From positions 186,001 to 250,000 of the forward strand of contig NZ_JADWPE010000007.1 in the NCBI RefSeq assembly GCF_017308985.1: 64,000 nucleotides of DNA, given 5' to 3'. The DNA comes from Lysobacter changpingensis. GTDB lineage: Bacteria; Pseudomonadota; Gammaproteobacteria; Xanthomonadales; Xanthomonadaceae. Below, in pieces: positions 9,154-18,349 of the stretch. Every line of letters starts with the position of its first letter. Position 1 is the stretch's first letter. The notes beneath the pieces are model-generated. The model was not told where the DNA came from. It worked only from the letters and a program-made list of their open reading frames with translations, and searched no databases. The position numbers were made by a program, and so were the translations under genes.

Positions 9154-9226
9154 GGGAGATCGGTCACCCCGATCTCCCCGAGGCAACGCGAACGCCCTCG
9201 GTCCGTACCCGGGGGCGTTTTGTTTT
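9154..9226 (+). promoter_or_regulatory. attenuator-like set of competing hairpins
   Basis: Hairpin 1: GGGAGATCGG (9154-9163) pairs with CCGATCTCCC (9169-9178). Alternative 2:3 pairing: CCGAGG (9178-9183) with CCTCGG (9196-9201). Hairpin 3:4 is the terminator at 9191-9226. Segment 9196-9201 is shared, so 2:3 and 3:4 exclude each other. Together with the leader ORF this has the logic of transcription attenuation. Which gene it would control is unclear; the next products downstream are the tRNA-like RNAs and the slipin/rtcB genes. Confidence 0.45.
9191..9226 (+). terminator. strong intrinsic terminator
   Basis: 11-bp stem AACGCCCTCGG (9191-9201) with CCGGGGGCGTT (9209-9219, one G-T pair), 7-base loop, followed by TTTTGTTTT. 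It is oriented for plus-strand transcription although no ordinary gene ends nearby; tesA stops 280 bases earlier. Confidence 0.75.
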
Positions 9227-9281
9227 CCAGCGTTCGCAAAGGCCAACCACACACGATCACAACGCGATTGCATCGCGCATC

Positions 9282-9435
9282 CCGAAGCATCCGGAACATG
9301 CTGGTTTCGATGAGGGGAATGCCGTGAAGCGCATCAGCGCTGCGCCTGGATGCTTCGGCGCGGGCGGCGGGCGGTTGCATTCGCACACAGGATTGGCGTC
9401 ACGGCACATCGCTTGCGGTGGATCGCGACGCCAAT
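9282..9435 (+). ncRNA. structured non-coding stretch, possible RNA
   Basis: No convincing ORF. Two nested-free inverted repeats stand out: CCGAAGCATCC (9282-9292) with GGATGCTTCGG (9348-9358), extendable by two G-C pairs past a bulge, and ATTGGCGTC (9392-9400) with GACGCCAAT (9427-9435). They lie between the terminator at 9226 and the first tRNA-like element, so they may be the 5' part of a longer transcript carrying the tRNA-like units. The rest of the 9227-9554 gap shows nothing else I can name. Confidence 0.35.
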
Positions 9436-9555
9436 GAACGACGCACCATGCGAAACGTCCACAGCGGCGCAGGTTCGCGGCGGAAGCCGTGCCTGCCCGG
9501 TGCGCGCGGCATTGCCGTGGCGCATGCCGGGGATGGATTGCAGTGCGTCGTGCTT

Positions 9556-9625
9556 GGACAGTAGCTCAGAGGTAGAGCAATGGCGCATGCCATTGGCCGC
9601 CGGTTCGATTCCGGCTTGTCCACCA
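9556..9625 (+). ncRNA. tRNA-like RNA 1, collapsed anticodon loop, encoded CCA
   Basis: Cloverleaf parts: acceptor GGACAG (9556-9561) with TTGTCC (9616-9621), D-arm GCTC/GAGC (9564-9578), T-arm GCCGG/CCGGC around TTCGATT (9599-9615), discriminator A9622 and encoded CCA 9623-9625. The variable region is a normal five bases. The anticodon arm is not normal: ATGGC pairs with GCCAT (9580-9593), leaving a four-base loop GCAT instead of seven, so no decoding triplet can be presented. Internal A- and B-box-like motifs are intact. It is followed one base later by a second tRNA-like unit, and then by slipin and rtcB. I call it tRNA-like rather than a working tRNA. Confidence 0.75.
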
Positions 9626-9626
9626 C

Positions 9627-9693
9627 TGGATAGCTCAGTCGGGTAGAGCATCAGGTCCGAAGCCTGAGAGTCGCGGGTTCGATTCCCGCTCCA
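9627..9693 (+). ncRNA. tRNA-like RNA 2, C33 and four-pair acceptor
   Basis: D-arm GCTC/GAGC (9633-9649), anticodon stem TCAGG/CCTGA (9651-9667) with seven-base loop TCCGAAG, five-base variable region, and T-arm GCGGG/CCCGC around TTCGATT (9673-9689). The invariant U33 is C, and the middle triplet would be CGA; tRNA-Ser(CGA) should have a long variable arm, which is missing. Only TGGA/TCCA (9627-9630 with 9690-9693) pair in the acceptor. It is therefore probably not an ordinary decoding tRNA. Starts one base after the CCA of unit 1. Confidence 0.7.
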
Positions 9694-9787
9694 AACGACC
9701 TTTCACGTCGTTACATCGGGACGAAAGTCCCTCCATCGGAAACGCCCCTTGCGGCGTTCCGTGTCGCATCCGGCTTCATGCGGATGC
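9694..9787 (+). other. run of four hairpins after the tRNA-like pair
   Basis: Stem AACGAC/GTCGTT (9694-9712); stem GGGAC with GAAA tetraloop and GTCCC (9718-9731); stem AACGCC/GGCGTT (9741-9758) flanked by GG/CC; and stem GCATCCG/CGGATGC (9766-9787). Four hairpins in 94 bases suggest that the tRNA-like transcript continues as a structured RNA. No T-run terminator is present. Confidence 0.45.
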
Positions 9788-10028
9788 GATCGGAATATCG
9801 CAGCGGTGGATCCGCCGGGCCGTCGCCCTCGCGCATGCGTGCGCTGGCTGCACGGATTCGGTCGCAGGCGATGTCGGTCTGCGACGCGATCCAGGTCGCC
9901 ATCGCATCGAATGCATCGGGCGCGACGTGCTCCGCGGATTCGACGTCCGGGGCGTTTCCAACTTTTTCCTGCGTCGCGGCGCTTTCGCCGGGACGCCAAT
10001 CAAACGCGGCAACCGGTCCCTCGCGCAC
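9711..10028 (-). CDS. possible small divergent hypothetical protein
   Basis: A 105-residue frame from a GTG with reasonably coding-like composition and third-position GC by eye; it contains the stretch DAMATWIASQTDIACDRIR. There is no clear ribosome-binding site, it overlaps the hairpins after the tRNA-like pair, and only 45 bases separate it from the slipin start. No family recognised. It may be a real small gene divergent from slipin or a chance open frame. Confidence 0.3.
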   Translation of the reverse strand: MREGPVAAFDWRPGESAATQEKVGNAPDVESAEHVAPDAFDAMATWIASQTDIACDRIRAASARMREGDGPADPPLRYSDRIRMKPDATRNAARGVSDGGTFVPM

Positions 10029-10073
10029 CAAGCGGATCGAAACATCAGAGCCAATAACAAGGAGGACATTCCA

Positions 10074-11201
10074 ATGTTCTGGACCAAGAAGGTCGTGATC
10101 GGCGACGGCGAGCGCGGCCTGGTGTATCGCAACCGTCAATTCGAAGGCGTCATCGCGCCGGGCGTGCACACGTGGTTCGACCCGTTCGGCGCGGTCGAGG
10201 TGAAGGTGCACAACATCGCGCTGCGCGCCGAGTACGTCGGCAGCGACGAGAACGCGCTGATCGACGCGCTGGGCACGTGCCTGGCCGCCACGTTCGTGCT
10301 CGCCGACATCGGCGTGGACGAAGTCGGCCTGGTGATGAAGAACGGCCGCCTGGAGGAAATCCTCGCGCCGGGTTCGCGCCGGTTGTACTGGAAGGGCCCG
10401 ATTGCGATCGAGGTGCGCACGCTCGCGCTGCAGGACGAGCCGGATGTGCCGAACGACGTCGCGACGCGTCTGCGCCAGCTCGGCGTGCTGGAGAAGGTCG
10501 CCGTCGTGCTGCCGGTCCCGGCCGAGTTCGCCGGCCTGGTGTTCGTCGACGGCAAGCTCGTGCGCGTCGTGGGCGCGGGTTCGTACGCCTTCTGGAATTT
10601 CCGGAAGAACGTCGTGGTGCAGGCGGTCGACCTGCGCGTGCAGTCGCTCGAGGTCTCCGGCCAGGAGCTGCTTACGCGCGACAAGGTCAGCCTGCGCGTG
10701 AACCTCGCCGCAAGCGTGCGCATCGTCGATCCGGTCGCCGCGATCACGAAGGTCGGCAAGTACGCCGAGTACGTGTATCGCGAGCTGCAGTTCGGCCTGC
10801 GAAAGGCGGTCTCCGCCAAGACGCTGGACGAACTGCTCGGCGACAAGGCATCGCTCGACGCCGACATCTTCGGCTACGTGCGCGGCCGCGTCGGCGAGGT
10901 CGGTGCCCTGCTGCTCGGCGTGGGCGTGAAGGACGTGATCCTGCCGGGCGAGATGAAGGAGATCCTCAACAGCGTCGTGCAGGCGGAAAAGTCGGCGCAG
11001 GCCAACGTGATCCGTCGTCGCGAGGAGGCGAACGCCACGCGTTCCCTGCTCAACACCGCGAAGCTGATCGAGGAGAGCCCGGTACTGATGCGCCTGAAGG
11101 AGCTGGAAGCTCTGGAGAAGGTGACCGAGAAGATCGACAAGCTCACCGTGTTCGGCGGCCTGGACGGCGTGATGAAGCAGCTGGTGAGCCTCAAGCAGTA
11201 A
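10074..11201 (+). CDS. slipin family protein (SPFH/Band-7 domain)
   Basis: 375 residues. The N-terminal about 100 residues form a beta-rich leader (FWTKKVVIGDGERGLVYRN), followed by the SPFH/Band-7 core with VNLAASVRIVDPVAAI and FGLRKAVSAKTLDELLGD, then a C-terminal helical part rich in Glu/Lys/Arg (AEKSAQANVIRRREEANA) likely to form a coiled coil. No obvious transmembrane helix precedes the domain, unlike classical stomatins. SPFH proteins assemble as oligomeric scaffolds. AAGGAGG is placed ideally before the ATG. rtcB starts 57 bases downstream and the tRNA-like pair lies upstream; this Band-7/RtcB/tRNA-like association is known from comparative studies of RNA repair. A scaffold or cofactor role for RtcB is inference. 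Confidence 0.93.
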   Translation: MFWTKKVVIGDGERGLVYRNRQFEGVIAPGVHTWFDPFGAVEVKVHNIALRAEYVGSDENALIDALGTCLAATFVLADIGVDEVGLVMKNGRLEEILAPGSRRLYWKGPIAIEVRTLALQDEPDVPNDVATRLRQLGVLEKVAVVLPVPAEFAGLVFVDGKLVRVVGAGSYAFWNFRKNVVVQAVDLRVQSLEVSGQELLTRDKVSLRVNLAASVRIVDPVAAITKVGKYAEYVYRELQFGLRKAVSAKTLDELLGDKASLDADIFGYVRGRVGEVGALLLGVGVKDVILPGEMKEILNSVVQAEKSAQANVIRRREEANATRSLLNTAKLIEESPVLMRLKELEALEKVTEKIDKLTVFGGLDGVMKQLVSLKQ

Positions 11202-11258
11202 GCTTCCGTGCGGGGCGAACGGATACGCGCCGCACGGTTTTTCACAAGGAATGGAACC

Positions 11259-13712
<2,454 letters not shown>

Positions 13713-14098
13713 ATAGGCCACCTGCCCGATCCACGACTTCAGCGCGCTCTCGCCACGGTACTGGTGCAGGCACTGGTGCACGCGGAGGAAGGCCTCCTGG
13801 CACAGCTCGCGGGTGTCCTCCGGCTGTCGGACCATGCGCTGGATGATGTGCCAGCACAGGCCCTGGTACTCGCGCACAAGGCGTTCGAACGCGCCGGGCA
13901 CGTTGCCCAGCACGGCGTCCACCAGCTTGCGGTCGTCCTCGGTCACGGGGTTTCACCGGTCATGACCTGTGTGGATACGTTCAGGGGCCCGATGGTTGCA
14001 ACGCGGCCTTCACGGGAATGCATCCGGCCCCTGCAACCGATCGCCGCCCGGCCGTATCTCCCGTTCCGTACCCACCGTCACGGCCCGAGAGAACACCC

Positions 14099-14425
14099 AT
14101 GAACTTCGAATTCCTGATCCCCATCGTCATGTTCATCTGCGTCGTCTACGCCATCAAGGTGGTCGTGGACGCCCGCACCCGCGCCAAGCTCATCGCCAGC
14201 AACGGTTCGGAAGAGCTGATCCGCTCGCTGGTGCAGGCCGAAGCGTTGCAGCGCCGGCATGCGTCGCTGCGCTGGGGCATCCTGCTGCTGGCGGTCGCCG
14301 TGGGATTCGCGCTGATCGAGGCCTTCGGCTGGCGCGAGATCACCCCCGGCGTGGTCGCCGTGCTGCTCGGCGTGACGGGGCTGGGCAACCTGCTGGCCTA
14401 TGCGGCTTCACGCAAGCTGGGGTGA
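14099..14425 (+). CDS. small membrane protein (DUF6249-like)
   Basis: 108 residues. One N-terminal helix (NFEFLIPIVMFICVVYAIKV, about 2-21), a charged linker with VVDARTRAKLIASN, and two C-terminal helices at about 60-76 and 84-102. The pattern resembles DUF6249-type proteins that accompany sigma/anti-sigma pairs in Xanthomonadaceae; assignment by memory of the family pattern. GAGA before the ATG is a fair binding site. Divergent from the ECF sigma gene, so it may be one of its targets. Confidence 0.75.
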   Translation: MNFEFLIPIVMFICVVYAIKVVVDARTRAKLIASNGSEELIRSLVQAEALQRRHASLRWGILLLAVAVGFALIEAFGWREITPGVVAVLLGVTGLGNLLAYAASRKLG

Positions 14426-14440
14426 GGAGGGGCCTGCCAG

Positions 14441-14875
14441 TCAGCGCCGGTCCAGCGTCGTGCGCAGGACCGGCACCGTGGTGACGTCGTCCACGCCCTT
14501 GAAGCCGATGATGCGCTCGCGCAGGTCGGCCAGCTCGCCGGGCGAATCGACCTGCACCAGCACCAGCAGGTCGAGTTCGCCCGCGACGCTGTGGCACAGC
14601 CGCACCTGCGGCATCGCGACCAGCAGCGGCATCACGTCGTCGCAACTGAAGCCGTCCGCATAACGCAGCATCAGCCAGGCCTGCAGCGGATCGCCCGCGC
14701 TGCCCAGCCGCACCGTGTACTGGGCGATGACGCCCGCGTTCTCCAGCCGTTGCAGGCGCTCCTGCACGGTGCTCCGCCCCAGGCCCACCGCCTTCGCCAG
14801 CGCGACCGTCGACATCCGCGCGTTGTCCTGCAGCAGGGCGATGAGCTGGCGATCGATGGCGTCGAGGTTCTTCAT
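14441..14875 (-). CDS. Lrp/AsnC family transcriptional regulator
   Basis: 144 residues: N-terminal winged helix-turn-helix (LDAIDRQLIALLQDNARMS, then GLGRSTVQERLQRLENAGVI) and a C-terminal RAM ligand-binding domain with SVAGELDLLVLVQ. Lrp-like regulators sense amino acids or related small molecules and often control the divergent neighbour, here an isochorismatase-family hydrolase. In the gap, TGCCGG-5-CCGGCA (14887-14903) is a possible operator half-site pair, weakly supported. Confidence 0.92.
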   Translation of the reverse strand: MKNLDAIDRQLIALLQDNARMSTVALAKAVGLGRSTVQERLQRLENAGVIAQYTVRLGSAGDPLQAWLMLRYADGFSCDDVMPLLVAMPQVRLCHSVAGELDLLVLVQVDSPGELADLRERIIGFKGVDDVTTVPVLRTTLDRR

Positions 14876-14975
14876 CGCAACGGGAGTGCCGGTGTCGCCG
14901 GCATTCTGCCGGGTTGAGACCGGCGCTGGCGAGCGCGCATCGTGGCGCCCACCGACCCGCGAGATCCCCCGATCC

Positions 14976-15578
14976 ATGAATGCCCCGCGTTCCGCCCTCG
15001 AACTTGACACGCGCAGTGCGCTGATTCCCATCGACGTGCAGTGCGGTTTCGACCTGCCGCCGTGGCCGCCGCGCAATAACCCGGCGATGGAAGCCAATGC
15101 GCTGCGCGTGCTGGATGCGTGGCGCCGCGCCGGCTTGCCGCTGATCCACGTGCGGCACGATTCGGTGATGGAAGGCTCGGTGTTGGCGCCGGGGCATCCG
15201 GGAAACGCGCATCGTCCGGGTTTCGTTCCGCTGGAAGGCGAGCCGCTGGTGACCAAGTCGGTCAATGCGGCCTTCATCGGCACCGATCTGGACCTGCGCC
15301 TGCGTCGACTGAACATCGACACCGTCGTGTTGTTCGGCATCAGCACGGACATGTGCGTGTCGACGACCGCACGCGTCGCGGCGAACCTGGGCTATCGCAC
15401 GATCGTCATCGGCGATGCGTGCGCGTGTTTCGATCTGAAGGATGCCGACGGCTCGGTGATCCCCGCCGACGCGATACAGCGCGCGCATCTGGCGACGTTG
15501 CGGGCGGAGTTCGCGCAGGTGGAGGAGAGCGGGGCGGTGATCGAGGCGCTGCGGCTGGTGGAAGCCCGCGCGGGCTGA
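14976..15578 (+). CDS. isochorismatase-family cysteine hydrolase
   Basis: 200 residues. The catalytic triad of the family is visible: Asp20 (PIDVQ), Lys94 (TKSVNAAF) and Cys127 (STDMCVSTTARVA), together with the cis-peptide region before Cys. Members hydrolyse isochorismate, nicotinamide, carbamoyl compounds or similar amides; nothing in the sequence fixes the substrate. Divergent from the Lrp regulator, which probably controls it. Confidence 0.9.
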   Translation: MNAPRSALELDTRSALIPIDVQCGFDLPPWPPRNNPAMEANALRVLDAWRRAGLPLIHVRHDSVMEGSVLAPGHPGNAHRPGFVPLEGEPLVTKSVNAAFIGTDLDLRLRRLNIDTVVLFGISTDMCVSTTARVAANLGYRTIVIGDACACFDLKDADGSVIPADAIQRAHLATLRAEFAQVEESGAVIEALRLVEARAG

Positions 15579-15620
15579 GCGCCTCATCTGCCTGCGGTCG
15601 AGCCTCTCACCCTCGGCGGT

Positions 15621-15651
15621 AAAAACCCCTCTCCCGCTCGCGGGAGAGGGG
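15621..15651 (-). terminator. intrinsic terminator of M28 peptidase gene
   Basis: CCCCTCTCCCG (15626-15636) pairs with CGGGAGAGGGG (15641-15651), 4-base loop. On the minus strand the stem is followed by five T residues. Sits 22 bases after the stop. Confidence 0.75.
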
Positions 15652-15673
15652 GCAAAGCAGATCACACGACGCT

Positions 15674-17347
15674 TTACTTCCGATCACCCGCCGTCTGGTC
15701 ACGCGCCGCGCGGAACTCGCTCGACGCGTCCCAGTTCGGCCAGCGATCCGAATCGGCCAGGTTGCGGCCCACGGTGTAGAGCAGGCCCAGGTCGCGCGCC
15801 ATGCCGAGGAAGGTCCAGTCGGCTTCCCATTCGTCGGCCGGCTGGTGGTAGCGGTCGGCGACGTAGGCGTCTTCCATCTTCTTGCCCGCTTCCAGGCCGC
15901 CGTCGACCAGGTCGTTGCCCGAGCCGAACGACACCGCCGGCACGCCGCGCTTGGCGAAGGGGAAGTGATCGGAGCGGAAGAAGTGGCCGGCTTCCGGCTT
16001 CGGATCGCTGACGTAATCCAGGTTCGCAACCTTCTTCGCGGTATCGATCAGCTCATCCAGCAGCTCCTGCTTGGCGCTGCCGGAGGTGGTGAAGTTGCGC
16101 GCCGGACCGTGCGGATCGAGCGCATCCATGTTGATCACCGCGACCGTCTTGCCCAGCGGGTACAGGGGCTTGGAGGCGTAGTACTCCGAACCGAGCAGGC
16201 CCTTCTCTTCCGCCGTCACGGCGAGGAAGACGACCGAGCGTTCCGGCTTCGTCGGTGCCTTGGCGAACGCGCGGCCGATTTCGATCAGCGCAGCGGTGCC
16301 GGTCGCGTTGTCGACGGCGCCGTTGTAGATCTTGTCGCCCTTCGCGTCCGGCTGGCCGACGCCCAGGTGGTCCCAGTGCGCCGAATAGATGACCGTCTCG
16401 TCCGGGCGCTTCGTACCATCGATGCGGCCGACGATGTTGTGCGAGGTGATGATCTGGCGATCCACGTCGTACTTCGCGCTCAGCGTCGCGCCCTTCAATT
16501 CGACCGGCTTGAACGCCTTGGTCTTCGCCTGCGCCTTGAGCGCGTGGAAATCCAGGCCCGACTGCTTGAACAGCTGCTGCGCGAAATCGCGCTGGATCCA
16601 GCCTTCGAGCCTGGGATGCACCGACGCCGGATCGTCGCGCACGACGTCGAACATCGTGTTGGTGTTGGAGTTCTTCACCGTCGCCCAGCCGTACGACGCC
16701 GGGTCGGTCTCGTGCACGATCAGCAGGCCCAGCGCGCCCTGGCGCGCGGCCTCCTCGTACTTGTAGGTCCAGCGACCGTAATAGGTCATCGCCTTGCCGC
16801 CGAAGTCGCCTTCGCCGCCTTCGAAGTCCGGATCGTTGATCAGGACGACGGCGATCTTGCCCTTCAGGTTCACGCCCTTGAAGTCGTCCCAGCCGCGTTC
16901 CGGCGCGCTCACGCCATAGCCGGCGAAGACGAGCGGGGCCTTGCTGATGTCGATGGCGGTGGAGCCGTCCTGCGCGGCGCGCACGGCGATCTGCTCGCCC
17001 TGCGCCAGCGTCTGCGACCTGCCGTTCACGGCGACGGACAGCGTCGGCGTGCCCTTGATCTCGGCGCGTGCCAGCGGCACGGCCTGGGTCCATTCGCGCT
17101 TGCCGTCCTTGAGGTCGCCGCCCGGCTGCAGGCCGGCGGCCTTCATCTGCGCGACGACGTAGTCGATGGTCCTGGTTTCGCCGGCCGTGGCGGGGCCGCG
17201 GCCCTCGAATTCATCGGAGGACAGGACCTTGACGTCCTGCGAGAGGCGCTTGGGATCGATGTCGGTCGCGGCCGGCTTGCCGGCGAACGCGGGGTTGAGG
17301 GCGAGCGAGAGGGACAGCGCGAGCAGCGATACGGCCGGTAGCTTCAT
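15674..17347 (-). CDS. secreted M28 family metallopeptidase with PA domain
   Basis: 557 residues with a signal peptide (KLPAVSLLALSLSLALNPAFA, cleavage near 22). The catalytic domain holds the di-zinc ligands and base: His324/Asp326 in SAHWDHLG, Asp346 in NGAVDNATG, Glu380-Glu381 in TAEEKGLLGS, Asp in NMDALDP and His in RSDHFPF. A protease-associated insert lies between about 130 and 270. Aminopeptidase-like M28 enzymes of this type are secreted to the periplasm or medium and trim peptides. Stands alone, with its own terminator. Confidence 0.93.
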   Translation of the reverse strand: MKLPAVSLLALSLSLALNPAFAGKPAATDIDPKRLSQDVKVLSSDEFEGRGPATAGETRTIDYVVAQMKAAGLQPGGDLKDGKREWTQAVPLARAEIKGTPTLSVAVNGRSQTLAQGEQIAVRAAQDGSTAIDISKAPLVFAGYGVSAPERGWDDFKGVNLKGKIAVVLINDPDFEGGEGDFGGKAMTYYGRWTYKYEEAARQGALGLLIVHETDPASYGWATVKNSNTNTMFDVVRDDPASVHPRLEGWIQRDFAQQLFKQSGLDFHALKAQAKTKAFKPVELKGATLSAKYDVDRQIITSHNIVGRIDGTKRPDETVIYSAHWDHLGVGQPDAKGDKIYNGAVDNATGTAALIEIGRAFAKAPTKPERSVVFLAVTAEEKGLLGSEYYASKPLYPLGKTVAVINMDALDPHGPARNFTTSGSAKQELLDELIDTAKKVANLDYVSDPKPEAGHFFRSDHFPFAKRGVPAVSFGSGNDLVDGGLEAGKKMEDAYVADRYHQPADEWEADWTFLGMARDLGLLYTVGRNLADSDRWPNWDASSEFRAARDQTAGDRK

Positions 17348-17477
17348 GGAGTGGACCTGAGGGCGGAGTGCCGGCCGATGGTAAGGAGCGTCGCGGCGGG
17401 GTGCCAGCCAACGTTGGGCATGGGTGGCCGTTGGCTCCGCCGCGCTTGCAGGTCAAGCCGAACGATAAGGCGCTGTG

Positions 17478-17599
17478 GGCTTCATCCCTCCCCCAACCCC
17501 ACGACCATCGGGCATAGCCCGATGGCGTTCGTCGGGACGCGCGCCAGTGACGCGCATGCGTCCCTCCTCACCCCTGCAAGCAGGGGAGGGAGCAAAAGG
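17478..17599. repeat. 120-bp dispersed repeat, copy A
   Basis: Closely similar to 59779-59900. Both contain an ATCGGGC(A/C)T..CCCGRTGG hairpin, the phrase GCGTTCGTCG, GACGCGCGCCA, and end with CCCCTGCAAGCAGGGGAGGG, whose CCCCTGC/GCAGGGG stem could act as terminator. Both lie about 16 bases past a minus-strand stop. Confidence 0.75.
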
Positions 17600-17614
17600 C
17601 AGGAAGGTCAACGA

Positions 17615-18046
17615 TCAATCCTTCTCCTTCCCGATGATCTTCCCCGTCGCCGGATCGATCTTCAGTTCGACGTCCCTGCCCGACGGATCGTCCGCCTCCG
17701 CGTTCCAGATGCCGTCCTCGTAATCGACGTCGTGCACGTTGGTGTAGCCGGCGGCGGACAGGCGGGCGCGCACGTCGGCTTCGCCGAGGTTGGCGACCTG
17801 CTGGTCGGGGTAGACCTGCCCCGTCTTCGCGTCCAGGCGCAGGTCCACGCGCTCGCCTTCGGCGCTGCGCGCGTCGGCCTTCCACACGCCGTCCTCGAAC
17901 TTCACGTCGTTGATGTTGGTGTAGCCCTGCTCGGTCAGGCGTGTGCGCACCTGCGCCTGCGTCAGCGGCTCCGTCGGTGCGGCGTTCTGCGCGAAGGCCA
18001 CGCCCATGGCGGGGAGCAGCGCGATCAGCATGAGGGTCTTCTTCAT
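17615..18046 (-). CDS. periplasmic protein with two PepSY domains
   Basis: 143 residues: a signal peptide (KKTLMLIALLPAMGVAFAQ) and two tandem PepSY-like repeats, about 27-82 and 83-143, each with the pattern LTEQGYTNINDVKFEDGVW and GKIIGKE-like DPATG ends. PepSY modules are thought to bind or inhibit peptidases or act as periplasmic ligand domains; function here unknown. The internal repeat suggests duplication of an ancestral single domain. A 303-bp gap separates it from the next gene. Confidence 0.88.
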   Translation of the reverse strand: MKKTLMLIALLPAMGVAFAQNAAPTEPLTQAQVRTRLTEQGYTNINDVKFEDGVWKADARSAEGERVDLRLDAKTGQVYPDQQVANLGEADVRARLSAAGYTNVHDVDYEDGIWNAEADDPSGRDVELKIDPATGKIIGKEKD

Positions 18047-18349
18047 CCGGAGCCTCTTTGTCTGGCAGGGGACTGGAGTCTTGTTCCGGGGACGCGAATC
18101 GGTGGTGAATCCGGGCCGTTTCGCGCGATGCGCGTTCGGGTGAGGTCAGGATGGTGAGCTCATGGTGAAGACCGCCTTTGCGCAATCGGCCGTGGAACCC
18201 AGTGTTGTCGCATGAACGGTGGCCGCGCGGACGTCGTTCCAGCACACTGCACGCGGCCCTTGCTGGCTTTCTTCCCCCGCGCGACGCGCGCGACACGAAT
18301 CCGAACGACACCCGCACCCGCCCCGCGCGGGACGCACAGGTTATTTCCG
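18047..18349. other. 303-bp divergent intergenic region, nothing recognised
   Basis: Lies between the PepSY gene and the divergent MFS transporter. I see no convincing ORF, terminator or operator; it presumably holds both promoters. Confidence 0.5.

Noticed and set aside
9556-9693. Two ordinary tRNA genes
   Set aside because: Unit 1 lacks a seven-base anticodon loop and unit 2 lacks U33 and a full acceptor, so they are called tRNA-like.
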